A stretch of DNA of 13,301 nt, from contig DAOWMR010000026.1 in assembly GCA_030642995.1 (NCBI GenBank), forward strand, positions 1 to 13,301. The letters are read 5' to 3'. A model generated the notes under the pieces. The model did not search any database, was not told the origin of the DNA, and was given only the letters and a program-made list of their open reading frames with translations. The position numbers and the translations under genes were made by a program. This document shows, piece by piece, positions 5,733 to 13,185 of this stretch. The stretch comes from Spirochaetales bacterium. GTDB taxonomy: Bacteria; Spirochaetota; Spirochaetia; DSM-27196; SLST01. Each line of letters starts with the position of its first letter. Within the stretch, counting starts at the first letter, position 1.

Positions 5733-7205
5733 TTACTCCGTTGTGGCTCCCGCCTCGATGAGTATGTCTATGATCTCCGTGCCGGCGGGATTGGACTGGG
5801 CAACGTCGATCGGTGCGTTGCCTGCCGCGTTGGTGGCGCTAACGTCGGCTCCGGCGGTCAGGAGGATGCGGACGATCCCGGGCGTTCCCGACTGGGCTGC
5901 GAAGTGGAGGGGTGTGTTGTTTGCCAGATCCCTTGTCCCGGTCCCGGCCCCCGCGACAAGCAGTTGTCGGACTATGTCTTCCTGCCCACTTGCCGCGAAC
6001 ATGAGTGCCGTCCGTCCACCCCGGTCGGCGAGGTCAATCTGGACGCGGAACTGCAGGAGCAATTGGACGGCATCGTCGTTCCCATCCTTCGAGGCAACGA
6101 TGAGTGGTGTCTCGCCCCGTGGATTAGTCACATTGAGATCAGCCCTGGCCTGAACCAGGCGCCGGAGGTAATCCGGACTGTCCAGCGATGCAATGACCAG
6201 AGGGGTACCTTCGGAATCCGGAACACCATCGCCGCCGCGGGCGCCCAGTCGCGTACTCATGCCGACGCCGAGCAGTGCCGAGAGCACGTCAAGGTTGCCT
6301 GATCTTGCGGCTGCGTGCGCCACTGTCGCCGGGGGGGCACCGCGGTAGCCGACCCCGGCCCCGTGGCGCAAGAGAAGATCAGCGGATCTGGTGAGCCCGG
6401 ACCGGGACTCAGCGCTCTTTTCCAGTGCGCGCATGACGGCGGTCCAGCCGTCCGAATCCGCAACATCAATGAGTTCCGGCGTCGCACGGAGGAGGAGTTC
6501 CAGTCCGGCCGAGTTGTCCGAGGCGGCTGTCAACATGATCAGTGTGTTTCCGTTCGAGTCTCTCACCGTGGGATCGGCGCCATAGGAGAGGAGAAGGTCG
6601 AGGACGGATGCCTGGTCTGAGCCCAGTGCGCTGAAAATCGGCGTCATCCCGTCGTTGTCCATTGCATTGGCATCCGCCCCGATTCGAAGGAGGGCCTCCG
6701 CGATGGCGTAGTGATTCTCGTCAACGGCGAAGAAGAGCGCCGTGCGTCCGGAGTCGGTCCGGAGGGACGGATCCGCCCCCGCTCCAAGAAGGATGTCTAC
6801 GATCTGAGTTCGTCCGGCATCGGTTGCGTGGATAAGTGGTGTCTTTCCGGAGGAGTCCTGCGCGTTCACCACCGCACCGTGTTCAAGAAGGAGAGCAACA
6901 ATCGGATTGCTCCCCGCGCTCGCGGCGTACATCAGCGCGGTTCGGCCTCGGTTGTCCCAGGCCCGAATATCGGCTCCGTTGTCAATCAGCAGGCTCGCCG
7001 ACTCATACTGATTTGCCTCGGCCGCGATCATGAGCAGTGTCTCGTTACCTCGCTGCGGGGCGTTCACGTCTCCGCCGCTTCGGATGTAATCCTGGATTGC
7101 TCCAAGGTCGCCCGACCGGACAGCTCGCGCTTCATCGCTCGCGCAACCGGCAAACGTCAAGAGTGCGATGACCACGGCAAGAGCAATCCCTGCAAACGCC
7201 TTCAT
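5733..7205 (-). CDS. Ankyrin-repeat lipoprotein, 490 aa, about 14 repeats
   Basis: The start is ATG 7205-7203 because a perfect AGGAGG (7216-7211) lies 5 nt upstream and a signal peptide follows at once; the longer open frame to 7292 has no such support. MKAFAGIALAVVIALLTFAG then Cys21 is a lipoprotein signal. After it, ankyrin repeats run to the C-terminus with typical cores such as RTALMYAASAGSNPIVALLL, KTPLIHATDAGRTQIVDILL and TPLHFAAQSGTPGIVRILL. I count about 14 units, the first and those near residues 250-330 divergent. There is no enzymatic domain. Such proteins are protein-binding scaffolds, here anchored to a membrane and facing the periplasm. It is co-transcribed with the phosphodiesterase, which may be its partner (inference), and diverges from ftsH. 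Confidence 0.92.
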   Translation of the reverse strand: MKAFAGIALAVVIALLTFAGCASDEARAVRSGDLGAIQDYIRSGGDVNAPQRGNETLLMIAAEANQYESASLLIDNGADIRAWDNRGRTALMYAASAGSNPIVALLLEHGAVVNAQDSSGKTPLIHATDAGRTQIVDILLGAGADPSLRTDSGRTALFFAVDENHYAIAEALLRIGADANAMDNDGMTPIFSALGSDQASVLDLLLSYGADPTVRDSNGNTLIMLTAASDNSAGLELLLRATPELIDVADSDGWTAVMRALEKSAESRSGLTRSADLLLRHGAGVGYRGAPPATVAHAAARSGNLDVLSALLGVGMSTRLGARGGDGVPDSEGTPLVIASLDSPDYLRRLVQARADLNVTNPRGETPLIVASKDGNDDAVQLLLQFRVQIDLADRGGRTALMFAASGQEDIVRQLLVAGAGTGTRDLANNTPLHFAAQSGTPGIVRILLTAGADVSATNAAGNAPIDVAQSNPAGTEIIDILIEAGATTE

Positions 7206-7290
7206 TTCTTCCTCCTGGCTAAGGGTATCCCGCGAGCGCCCGCCCGTCCATCGCCATTTGCCTCCGGCGATGCGATCACCGCCCGGCCAC

Positions 7291-7305
7291 ATTACAGTTT
7301 GTAAT
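7291..7305. promoter_or_regulatory. Dyad ATTACAGTTTGTAAT, candidate operator or upstream activator site
   Basis: Perfect 6-bp arms ATTACA and TGTAAT around GTT in the region between the ankyrin lipoprotein gene and ftsH. Its centre lies at about -136 relative to the predicted sigma-54 start of ftsH and 93 bp before the ankyrin gene start. On the minus strand TGTAAT also resembles a -10 hexamer, though without a good -35. It could serve either gene. Confidence 0.4.
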
Positions 7306-7341
7306 CCAGATCATGGGTCATTGTGACTCAATCAGATCAAA

Positions 7342-7358
7342 TGGGAACGTTCTTCCCA
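7342..7358. promoter_or_regulatory. Dyad TGGGAACGTTCTTCCCA, candidate enhancer site for a sigma-54 activator
   Basis: Perfect 6-bp arms TGGGAA and TTCCCA with a 5-nt centre. The centre at 7350 is about -84 from the predicted sigma-54 start, a typical place for an upstream activator site. A weaker dyad ATTGTGACTCAAT lies at 7320-7332 (about -108), and AGATCA followed by an ATGGG or TGGG is repeated directly at 7308-7317 and 7334-7345. The binding protein is not identifiable from the window. Confidence 0.45.
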
Positions 7359-7407
7359 ATCGAAGTCTCCTAAGTCGTTGAAGAACAAAGAGTTGCAGAA
7401 GATAGGC

Positions 7408-7423
7408 TGGCACGAATCTTGCA
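7408..7423 (+). promoter_or_regulatory. Sigma-54 (RpoN) promoter of ftsH
   Basis: TGGCACGAATCTTGCA matches the sigma-54 consensus TGGCACG-RNNN-TTGCW at every defined position. The invariant GG (7409-7410) and GC (7421-7422) are separated by exactly 10 bp. Placing these at -25/-24 and -13/-12 puts the start at about 7434, immediately before the AGGAG ribosome site (7435-7439) and 12 nt before the ftsH ATG. No comparably good sigma-70 promoter is seen in the region. Confidence 0.8.
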
Positions 7424-7445
7424 GTACCTTCGATAGGAGTGACCA

Positions 7446-9338
7446 ATGAGTGATCAGGTAGGCCGGAATGCATTTGATGTTCCCAGTAGTTCAGAGTCTG
7501 ATTCAACCGGTGAGAAGCCCCGCAACTGGCGAAGGACAATCGTGAAGTGGTTACCGCTCATCCTGCTGGCCTGTATCATGCTGGGCCAATTGGTGGTCGG
7601 TTGGGGTGCCGCCAATCAGGTGCCGACGGTTGAGTACAGCGTGTTCAAGGCGCGAGTGGTATCCGGTGAGATCACGCGGGTGGAAATTGGGGCGGATAAC
7701 CTGGTGGGCCTCGGTCTGCGAAGTGATGCGGCCGACATGGTTCCGCTCTACCAGTCCGTACCGGTGGACGATCCATCCTTCGTTGACCTGCTCGATGAAC
7801 ACCATGTCGAGTACTACGCCGTGCAGGAGCAATCTATCGCCTGGCTGACCTCGATCCTTGGATGGCTTCTGCCGCTCGGTCTCATCTTCTACTTCTGGCG
7901 TCGCATGTCCCGAAAGGGAGGGATTATGGGCTCGGACATCCTGTCCATCGGAAAGAACAAATCCCGCATTGTCGCCGAAGGGGAGACCGGTATGACCTTC
8001 AATGATGTTGCGGGTGCCGATGAAGCCAAGGCGGAGCTCGAGGAGATTGTCGATTTTCTCAAGAACCCGGAACGGTACGATGAAATTGGCGGGCGGATTC
8101 CAAAGGGAATCCTGCTGGTGGGCGCCCCGGGAACCGGAAAGACCCTCCTTGCTCGCGCCGTTGCCGGTGAGGCAGGTGTTCCATTCTTTCGGCTTTCGGG
8201 AGCGGATTTCGTGGAGATGTTCGTTGGCGTCGGCGCAAGCCGCGTCCGGGATCTGTTCAAGCAGGCCCGAGGCAAGTCTCCGGCAATTGTGTTCATAGAC
8301 GAATTGGACGCCATCGGCAAGAGCCGAGCGACCGCCGGGATCGGCAGCAACGACGAGCGCGAGCAGACGCTGAACCAGTTGCTTGTTGAGATGGATGGAT
8401 TTGACGCCGAAACGGGCGTCATTGTGCTCGCAGCGACCAATCGACCTGAGATCCTGGACCCTGCTCTCCTGCGCCCGGGTCGATTTGACCGGCAGGTCCT
8501 CATTGACAAGCCGGACCTCATTGGTCGCGAGCAGATCCTCGCGCTGCACGCGAAAAATGTGAAGTTGGACTCTGCGGTTGACATGACTCTCGTGGCGAGG
8601 GCCACTGCGGGGCTGGCGGGCGCGGATCTGGCGAACATCATCAATGAAGCGGCGCTCCTCGCGGTACGTTCCAAGCGGAAGCGCGTGACCCAGCAAGACT
8701 TCTCCGAGGCAATCGAAAAGACGCTCGCGGGGCTCTCACGCCCGAATCGGCTGGTTCAGGAACGTGAGCGGAACATCGTTGCCTACCATGAGACCGGACA
8801 CGCACTCATGGCGTATCTGACGCCGGAGGCAGATCCAGTCGAGAAAATATCGATTGTGCCTCGTGGGCTTGGAGCACTGGGGTATACCCTCCAATTGCCG
8901 GAAGAGGAACGGTTGCTTCTCACCAAGCGTGAATTGCTGGGCAGGATAGATGTCCTCTTGGCGGGGCGCGCGGTGGAAGAGATCGAGTTTGAGGATGTGT
9001 CTACCGGGGCCGGTAACGATCTGACCCGGGCTGCCGAGATTGCCCGCAAGATGATCACCGACTACGGCATGAGCGACAAGTTCCGAAACGTCTACCTGCC
9101 GTCCCGTCGTGGCGGTAGCTTTCTGGACGACGGTGGATTTCTCCAGCGGGAATACTCGGAAACCACACAGACCTACATCGATGAAGAAACCGCCCGGATC
9201 ATTGACGAGCGGTACAACCACGTCCTCACAACCCTCTCCGAGAAGCGGCCGGAAATTGAGCGTGTTGCCGAAACACTGCTCTCCGAAGAGGTGGTTGAGC
9301 GGGAACGGTTCGAAGAACTCGTTCAGACGGTCAACTGA
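7446..9338 (+). CDS. ftsH: ATP-dependent zinc metalloprotease FtsH
   Basis: Membrane-anchored hexameric AAA+ protease that degrades misassembled membrane proteins and selected regulators. Order: about 33 cytoplasmic residues, transmembrane helix 1 (about 35-54), a short periplasmic domain (about 55-130), transmembrane helix 2 (about 132-150), AAA+ module with Walker A GAPGTGKT (226-233), pore loop FVGVG (259-263), Walker B IVFIDE (281-286) and the second region of homology with [20 protein letters not shown]. The M41 protease carries HETGH (448-452; many homologues have HEAGH) and the third zinc ligand Asp525 in TGAGNDL. At 630 residues it is of normal length with all catalytic residues. Start ATG 7446 has AGGAG 6 nt upstream. 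It stands alone, diverges from the ankyrin operon, and is preceded by a sigma-54-type promoter, which is unusual for ftsH. A large dyad covers its stop codon. Confidence 0.97.
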   Translation: MSDQVGRNAFDVPSSSESDSTGEKPRNWRRTIVKWLPLILLACIMLGQLVVGWGAANQVPTVEYSVFKARVVSGEITRVEIGADNLVGLGLRSDAADMVPLYQSVPVDDPSFVDLLDEHHVEYYAVQEQSIAWLTSILGWLLPLGLIFYFWRRMSRKGGIMGSDILSIGKNKSRIVAEGETGMTFNDVAGADEAKAELEEIVDFLKNPERYDEIGGRIPKGILLVGAPGTGKTLLARAVAGEAGVPFFRLSGADFVEMFVGVGASRVRDLFKQARGKSPAIVFIDELDAIGKSRATAGIGSNDEREQTLNQLLVEMDGFDAETGVIVLAATNRPEILDPALLRPGRFDRQVLIDKPDLIGREQILALHAKNVKLDSAVDMTLVARATAGLAGADLANIINEAALLAVRSKRKRVTQQDFSEAIEKTLAGLSRPNRLVQERERNIVAYHETGHALMAYLTPEADPVEKISIVPRGLGALGYTLQLPEEERLLLTKRELLGRIDVLLAGRAVEEIEFEDVSTGAGNDLTRAAEIARKMITDYGMSDKFRNVYLPSRRGGSFLDDGGFLQREYSETTQTYIDEETARIIDERYNHVLTTLSEKRPEIERVAETLLSEEVVERERFEELVQTVN

Positions 9339-9348
9339 CCGCCTGAAC
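9321..9348 (+). terminator. 28-bp dyad across the ftsH stop codon: possible terminator or mRNA 3' stabiliser
   Basis: Outer arms GTTCAG (9321-9326) and CTGAAC (9343-9348) and inner arms CGGTCA (9328-9333) and TGACCG (9336-9341) pair perfectly, with a single A-C mismatch between them and AC at the centre. The RNA would form a 12-bp stem enclosing the UGA stop. There is no proper U-run after it (the sequence is GT-rich), so intrinsic termination is doubtful; an RNA-stability element or a protein-binding site are alternatives. Confidence 0.45.
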
Positions 9349-9367
9349 TGTGGTCCTCGTGATGTTG

Positions 9368-9396
9368 TTGGCATTCATTGGGGAAGGGGATACACT
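9368..9396 (+). promoter_or_regulatory. Predicted sigma-70-type promoter of the FecR-PEGA-ankyrin lipoprotein gene
   Basis: -35 TTGGCA (9368-9373, five of six consensus), 17-nt spacer, -10 TACACT (9391-9396). Start predicted near 9403, a leader of about 38 nt. The Shine-Dalgarno of the gene is weak (GGGA about 10 nt before the ATG). Confidence 0.55.
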
Positions 9397-9440
9397 CGTA
9401 GCGTCTCGGACGGGCCTCGCGTCTAGGACGGGATCGCGGT

Positions 9441-11192
9441 ATGAACGTGAGTATCCGCTCCATTGCTGTGCGGGTTGCGATTGTCGGTCTGAGTGCCGTC
9501 TTTCTGAGCGCGTGCGGCGGTGAGCAAGAAACACCCCCCACGGCGGATGCGCAGGCTCCGTCGATTCCCATCCCAGAGCGGCAGACTGCATATCTGACGG
9601 CTGCCGGTGGTGAAGTGCAGCTCCAGGACGGGGCTCGTGATCTCGCCGTCGGAGATTCTCTATCCGACCACGAAGTAATTGATATCGGCACTGACTCATT
9701 CGTTGACATCCAGTTCGGTGATCGCGCCGTTGCCCGGGTCTACGGAGAAGCTTCGGTGGCGGTATGGATGTCCGGCGGGTCCGCGGAGCGTCCGATCCTT
9801 GAACTCGTGCTGGACTCGGGTACCGTCGCGGTGAAGGTATCGTATCTCGCCTCAGGCGAGGTTTTCCGGGTGCGGACGCCGCAGGCACTCTATCGGGTCA
9901 CCGGGACCAGGTTCAGTGTATCAACCGATGAACAGGATGAGATTGCCGTTTCGGAAGGGTCGGTCGTCGTACTTCCGCCGTCGCTGGATCTGAATCAGCT
10001 CGTGGAATCCGAAGCGGCGGAGAATGTGACCGTGCGAGACGCGCTCGTCGGGCTCGGCAACGCGGCGCCGCGCGTTAGCGCTGGTGAGGCGGCGGCGGTT
10101 GATCCCCTTGCGATGGAGAACAGTGACAAGCTGGCTGCTCAGTTGGCAGACAAACTGCGACAGATCGAGGCGGCAGCCACTGCATCACGCCCAAGTCTGG
10201 TCGGGGAGTTCCTTGATATTGTTCGGGCCACCTCGGAGTCTCTGTCCGATGTTGTGGTGTCACTCCCCGTCTCGTCGGCTGAGGTCGCCGAGAAGCTCGA
10301 TCAGATAGATGAACTGCGTCTGCTCCCGGTGCCAAAGGATCCTCAGGGCCTGTCCCTCCTCGAGAGCGAGGAAATTTCCAATCTGGTCAAGTTCACGCTT
10401 CGTACAGTTCCTCAGAACTCAGACATATTCATCAACGGGCTCTGGGTGGGCCAGAGTGTCTATCGGGGCGTTCTGCGAGCCAGTGACAGCCTGTCAATCC
10501 GGGTGAGCAAAGACGGATACCGCGAGCGTCGCATCCAGGTGGACCGCGCCCGGAGTGAGGTGATCACGGTTCAGCTCGAGAGGCTGCCGCCGTCCATCAG
10601 CGCCGAGAGCTTTGTCAAGGCGATCCGGGCCGACGATCTTGCCACGGTCAGGACATATGTCCAGGAAGGCGGGTCGGTGGACGTCAGGACCGACGACAAC
10701 ATCCCGGCCGTGGTGCTCGCGAGTGGGCTCATACCGGTACTCCGTGGCCAGGCCCCCGACCTTTCATATCACCGGGAAATCCTTCGAACTGTCGTCGCGG
10801 CCGACGCCGATCTGGAGGCTCTGTTCGTGGTTGAGGGGTCCACGTTCAAACTCCTGCACGCAGCGGTCCTGGCCGGGGTGGCCGGATTTGATGTGGTGGA
10901 TCTCGTGGCACTGTTCACGGATGCCGGTGCGGACGTGGACGGTACCATTGCCCTGGAAGGACAGCAACTCACGCCGCTGGCCGTGGCTGTCCGGTGGGCG
11001 TTGTTCACCGGGGAGACCCAGGAAGAGATTCTCAAGATTCTGCTGCAGGCAGGCGCAAGTCTTGATGTCGCAATCAGTTTCAACGACGAGTTGCTGACGC
11101 TGAAGGAAATAGCTGCCGAGCTGATTGAGGGTGGAGATCTCGTGGATCCGGAGCTGATTCGATTGCTCCGCCTCGCCGGAGTGGCGAGCTAG
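9441..11192 (+). CDS. FecR-PEGA-ankyrin lipoprotein, 583 aa
   Basis: The signal peptide ends in lipobox FLSAC with Cys25. The mature protein has a low-complexity spacer (about 26-45), a FecR-type beta domain (about 48-178, with VFRVRTPQALYRVTGTRF and EIAVSEGSVVV, the hallmark strands), a helical and acidic linker (about 180-310), a PEGA domain (about 316-381, FTLRTVPQNSDIFINGLWVG to GYRERRIQV) and a C-terminal ankyrin-like region (about 385-583, e.g. EEILKILLQAGASLDV). FecR-fold domains in such lipoproteins are thought to bind envelope ligands; PEGA and ankyrin units are also binding modules, and no enzyme domain is present. I infer a periplasm-facing scaffold or cell-wall sensor. It lies 102 bp after ftsH with its own promoter and converges with rlpA (3-nt gap). 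A GC-rich hairpin (CTCGCC 11172-11177, GGCGAG 11183-11188) precedes its stop. Confidence 0.88.
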   Translation: MNVSIRSIAVRVAIVGLSAVFLSACGGEQETPPTADAQAPSIPIPERQTAYLTAAGGEVQLQDGARDLAVGDSLSDHEVIDIGTDSFVDIQFGDRAVARVYGEASVAVWMSGGSAERPILELVLDSGTVAVKVSYLASGEVFRVRTPQALYRVTGTRFSVSTDEQDEIAVSEGSVVVLPPSLDLNQLVESEAAENVTVRDALVGLGNAAPRVSAGEAAAVDPLAMENSDKLAAQLADKLRQIEAAATASRPSLVGEFLDIVRATSESLSDVVVSLPVSSAEVAEKLDQIDELRLLPVPKDPQGLSLLESEEISNLVKFTLRTVPQNSDIFINGLWVGQSVYRGVLRASDSLSIRVSKDGYRERRIQVDRARSEVITVQLERLPPSISAESFVKAIRADDLATVRTYVQEGGSVDVRTDDNIPAVVLASGLIPVLRGQAPDLSYHREILRTVVAADADLEALFVVEGSTFKLLHAAVLAGVAGFDVVDLVALFTDAGADVDGTIALEGQQLTPLAVAVRWALFTGETQEEILKILLQAGASLDVAISFNDELLTLKEIAAELIEGGDLVDPELIRLLRLAGVAS

Positions 11193-11195
11193 TCG

Positions 11196-11858
11196 CTACC
11201 GAGATCGAACCAACACTGAATTGAATCCGATCTTGCCAAGTCTGTCCAGCATGAGCGCCAGTGAAGACTCCGGGACATTCGGCACGACCACCCGAAAGAC
11301 CGAATTACCCGGCGTTCCGGCGCCGGACTCGATGGTCGCGGGGATTCCCATGTCCGCAATTTGCCGCGCTACGGCCTCGGCATTTGCTCTCACACCAAAC
11401 GAACCAATCTGAATGCTCCGCATCGGCTCGTCCGGCTCGGACACAATCCTCAATCGAACCGGCGCCACACCCTCCCCGGTCATATCAAGCGCATCGGCGC
11501 CGGCCCGCGACAGGTCAATCACGCGGCCTTCAACGAAGGGGCCGCGGTCGTTGATCCGAACCTCCACCGTTCGACCGTTTCCGAGGTGAGTTACCTCAAC
11601 GATTGTGCCGAAGGGGAGAGTCTTGTGCGCCGCCGTGAGCCTGGCCGTGTCAAACACCTCACCGTTCGCAGTGAGCTGTCCCTGGAACTTGCCCCCGTAC
11701 CAGCTGGCGTAGCCCTCAAGTTCGTGCACCATATCCTCGGTGACGCCGATATCCTCGGCGCCCGTGTTCTCGGCGGCAAACATCCCCGTCAGGGAGGTCG
11801 TGAGCACCAACGCTATCACCAGGCTTGTGCGCCATGCAGATGGCAAAAACAACGTCAT
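11196..11858 (-). CDS. rlpA: RlpA-family septal ring lytic transglycosylase-like protein with SPOR domain, 220 aa
   Basis: RlpA proteins act on peptidoglycan at the division septum; well-studied members cleave glycan strands stripped of stem peptides. An N-terminal signal peptide (about 1-29, [18 protein letters not shown]) lacks a lipobox Cys, so the protein is probably periplasmic, unlike many lipidated homologues. The double-psi beta-barrel covers about 46-140: [21 protein letters not shown] (Glu67), [11 protein letters not shown] (His78), [18 protein letters not shown] (Asp104), retaining the residues needed for activity. A C-terminal SPOR domain (about 146-219, [20 protein letters not shown]) binds denuded septal glycan. 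The ATG at 11858 is the first plausible start; no Shine-Dalgarno is visible and a weak TACAAG hexamer ends 7 nt before it. It lies 52 nt downstream of the toxin gene but probably is not part of that unit. Confidence 0.92.
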   Translation of the reverse strand: MTLFLPSAWRTSLVIALVLTTSLTGMFAAENTGAEDIGVTEDMVHELEGYASWYGGKFQGQLTANGEVFDTARLTAAHKTLPFGTIVEVTHLGNGRTVEVRINDRGPFVEGRVIDLSRAGADALDMTGEGVAPVRLRIVSEPDEPMRSIQIGSFGVRANAEAVARQIADMGIPATIESGAGTPGNSVFRVVVPNVPESSLALMLDRLGKIGFNSVLVRSR

Positions 11859-11910
11859 CTTGGTTCTTGTATCGGCCGAAACCTCGTTGAATTCTCAGTA
11901 GCCTTCCATC

Positions 11911-12234
11911 CTAGTTCAATCCAAGTTGAACACGTATGGCCTTTTCGACTTGTTCGACATCCAAAGGGGAGAGTTTCGCAAGGCTGTCTGACAGCCGAGA
12001 TTTGCTGACCGTTGTGAGCTGGTCGGCCATTGCTTTTCTTCGTTCTCCGTTGACTGAGACATACGCCTCGCTTGGATAGAGACGCTCAGTGTTGGAGGTC
12101 AACGGAACTACCTGCAGCCGATTGAGGAATTGATTGGAAACATCATTACTGACGATCACTGCTGGACGTCTCTTCCTGATTTCCCCACCAACCGCCGGTT
12201 GGAAACTCACCCACCAAACTTCACCGCGCTTCAT
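11911..12234 (-). CDS. mazF: MazF/PemK-type endoribonuclease toxin, 107 aa
   Basis: The start at ATG 12234-12232 gives the canonical opening [20 protein letters not shown]; the open frame reaches 12390, but that extension lies within the antitoxin gene. Family marks in order are [18 protein letters not shown] (the conserved Arg and the strand after it), LQVVPLTSN (the conserved Thr/Ser), [22 protein letters not shown] (MADQ motif) and a C-terminal helix. Length and motifs are normal, so the toxin is probably active and cuts mRNA at specific short sequences when free of antitoxin. The gene overlaps the antitoxin stop by 14 bp, so translation of the two is coupled and ordered antitoxin first. 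No strong ribosome site of its own is seen. Confidence 0.92.
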   Translation of the reverse strand: MKRGEVWWVSFQPAVGGEIRKRRPAVIVSNDVSNQFLNRLQVVPLTSNTERLYPSEAYVSVNGERRKAMADQLTTVSKSRLSDSLAKLSPLDVEQVEKAIRVQLGLN

Positions 12235-12451
12235 CTGCAACGTCCGTGACCGTGGCTTCGGCCCATTCAACCGCTTCTGTTTCGCGGGCTTCGTCCGCGG
12301 CCATGTTGCGGTAGCCGGCTTCAAGGTCTGTCTGAAGGACCTGTGGACCCACCAGGGATTCGATAAACTCGCTGATTTTCCGTCTGCCAATTACTCGGTG
12401 AAGCCCTGCATAGATCCTCTCATCCACCGTGATGGTCAGTTTCTTTCTCAT
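12221..12451 (-). CDS. Ribbon-helix-helix antitoxin of the MazF pair, 76 aa
   Basis: [20 protein letters not shown] then [14 protein letters not shown] is a ribbon-helix-helix DNA-binding domain (residues about 3-36: the KLTITVD strand, then two helices). The C-terminal half ([28 protein letters not shown]) is acidic and would wrap the toxin and neutralise it. The ATG at 12451 is chosen over the longer open frame to 12724 because the family begins here and a well-formed promoter places the mRNA start at exactly this base. No Shine-Dalgarno precedes it. The two ATACGTAT half sites at the start codon are the likely autoregulatory operator. It diverges from the HD-domain gene, whose ATG is 127 nt away. 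Confidence 0.88.
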   Translation of the reverse strand: MRKKLTITVDERIYAGLHRVIGRRKISEFIESLVGPQVLQTDLEAGYRNMAADEARETEAVEWAEATVTDVADEAR

Positions 12452-12468
12452 ACGTATAGTATACGTAT
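12450..12468. promoter_or_regulatory. Two ATACGTAT half sites at the antitoxin start: autoregulatory operator
   Basis: ATACGTAT at 12450-12457 and again at 12461-12468, separated by AGT. Each is itself a palindrome, so the pair forms tandem two-fold sites spaced 11 bp centre to centre, about one helical turn, which suits two ribbon-helix-helix dimers side by side. The region covers the antitoxin -10 and its start codon, so binding would block RNA polymerase. Confidence 0.6.
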
Positions 12469-12486
12469 AGCTGCGGCGTGCATCAA
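12458..12486 (-). promoter_or_regulatory. Predicted promoter of the antitoxin-toxin operon (leaderless)
   Basis: -35 TTGATG (12486-12481), 17-nt spacer, -10 TATACT (12463-12458), then 6 nt to the ATG at 12451. The expected start site is the A of the start codon. The -10 lies inside the double ATACGTAT site. Confidence 0.62.
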
Positions 12487-12578
12487 GCGGTTCAACTGCG
12501 GGCGGGCCGGGTGCCGGCGGCCATAGACGCAGGACCGCCTCAGATGAGAAACTCACGAAAACTACTCTGGAGCAACCA

Positions 12579-13154
12579 ATGACACCAACGAGAGACCAGG
12601 CATTTGCGCTTCTCAAACGGTACACGAAGAACGAAAGGCTTATCTGGCACGGCCTGAGCGTTGAAGCGGTGATGCGGCATTTCGCGAAGAAATGGAACGA
12701 GGACGAGGAGAAATGGGGCATCATCGGGCTCGTGCACGATCTGGATTGGGAGATGTACCCGGAACAGCACTGCGAGAAGACGAAGGAGATCCTGGAGGCG
12801 GAAGAGTGGCCGAGTGACTACATCCGCAGCATTCTCAGCCACGGCTGGGGTCTGGTCACCGACATCAAGCCCGAACACCAAATGGAAAAGGCGCTTTTTG
12901 CCACCGATGAACTCACCGGCCTGATCACCGCAACTGCGCTCATGCGACCGTCGAAGAGCGTTCTGGACATGAAGGCGAAGAGCGTCAAGAAGAAGTGGAA
13001 CCAGAAGAGCTTCGCAGCCGGTGTGAACCGGGAGATCATCCAGCAGGGAGTTGAGATGCTCGGCATGGAGTTGGGCGAACTCATCACCGAGACAATCGAG
13101 GCCATGCGAACCGTCGCCGAGGAGATCGGGCTGAAGGGCGAGCCGGGAGAGTGA
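12579..13154 (+). CDS. Small HD-domain protein, predicted metal-dependent phosphohydrolase, 191 aa
   Basis: The first half carries an HD-type metal site: His24 in LIWHGLSVEAVMRHFA, the His53-Asp54 pair in GLVHDLDWEMYPEQH, His88 in SILSHGWG and Asp110 in FATDELTGLI. Spacing fits the HD superfamily, whose members hydrolyse phosphate esters or nucleotides with a bound divalent metal. The substrate cannot be told from the sequence. There is no signal peptide, membrane helix or nucleotide cyclase partner domain. The ATG at 12579 has GGAG 7 nt upstream (TGGAGCAACC). It diverges from the toxin-antitoxin operon and is followed 31 nt later by lysS, which seems to have a separate start signal. Confidence 0.88.
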   Translation: MTPTRDQAFALLKRYTKNERLIWHGLSVEAVMRHFAKKWNEDEEKWGIIGLVHDLDWEMYPEQHCEKTKEILEAEEWPSDYIRSILSHGWGLVTDIKPEHQMEKALFATDELTGLITATALMRPSKSVLDMKAKSVKKKWNQKSFAAGVNREIIQQGVEMLGMELGELITETIEAMRTVAEEIGLKGEPGE

Positions 13155-13171
13155 GGTCCGCCGTTTTTTTG

Positions 13172-13177
13172 TATACT
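13172..13177 (+). promoter_or_regulatory. Candidate -10 element of lysS (near-leaderless)
   Basis: TATACT ends 8 nt before the ATG at 13186 and no Shine-Dalgarno precedes that ATG. A convincing -35 is not found at 16-18 nt, where the sequence is the end of the HD gene and a run of seven T. Confidence 0.35.
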
Positions 13178-13185
13178 CGTAGTCC

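Noticed and set aside
7222..7250. Promoter TGGACG-17-TACCCT for the ankyrin lipoprotein operon
   Set aside because: The predicted start would fall within the AGGAGG ribosome site, leaving no usable leader.
7378..7406. Sigma-70 promoter TTGAAG-17-GATAGG before ftsH
   Set aside because: The -10 matches only half of the consensus; the adjacent sigma-54 match is far stronger.
7551..8696. Long minus-strand open frame of 381 codons inside ftsH
   Set aside because: It is antisense to the conserved AAA+ region, has no recognisable domain and no ribosome site, and arises from GC-rich codon bias.
13137..13170. Intrinsic terminator after the HD gene (seven T at 13164-13170)
   Set aside because: Only a 4-bp stem with an 18-nt loop can be drawn before the T-run, which instead lies in the lysS promoter region.
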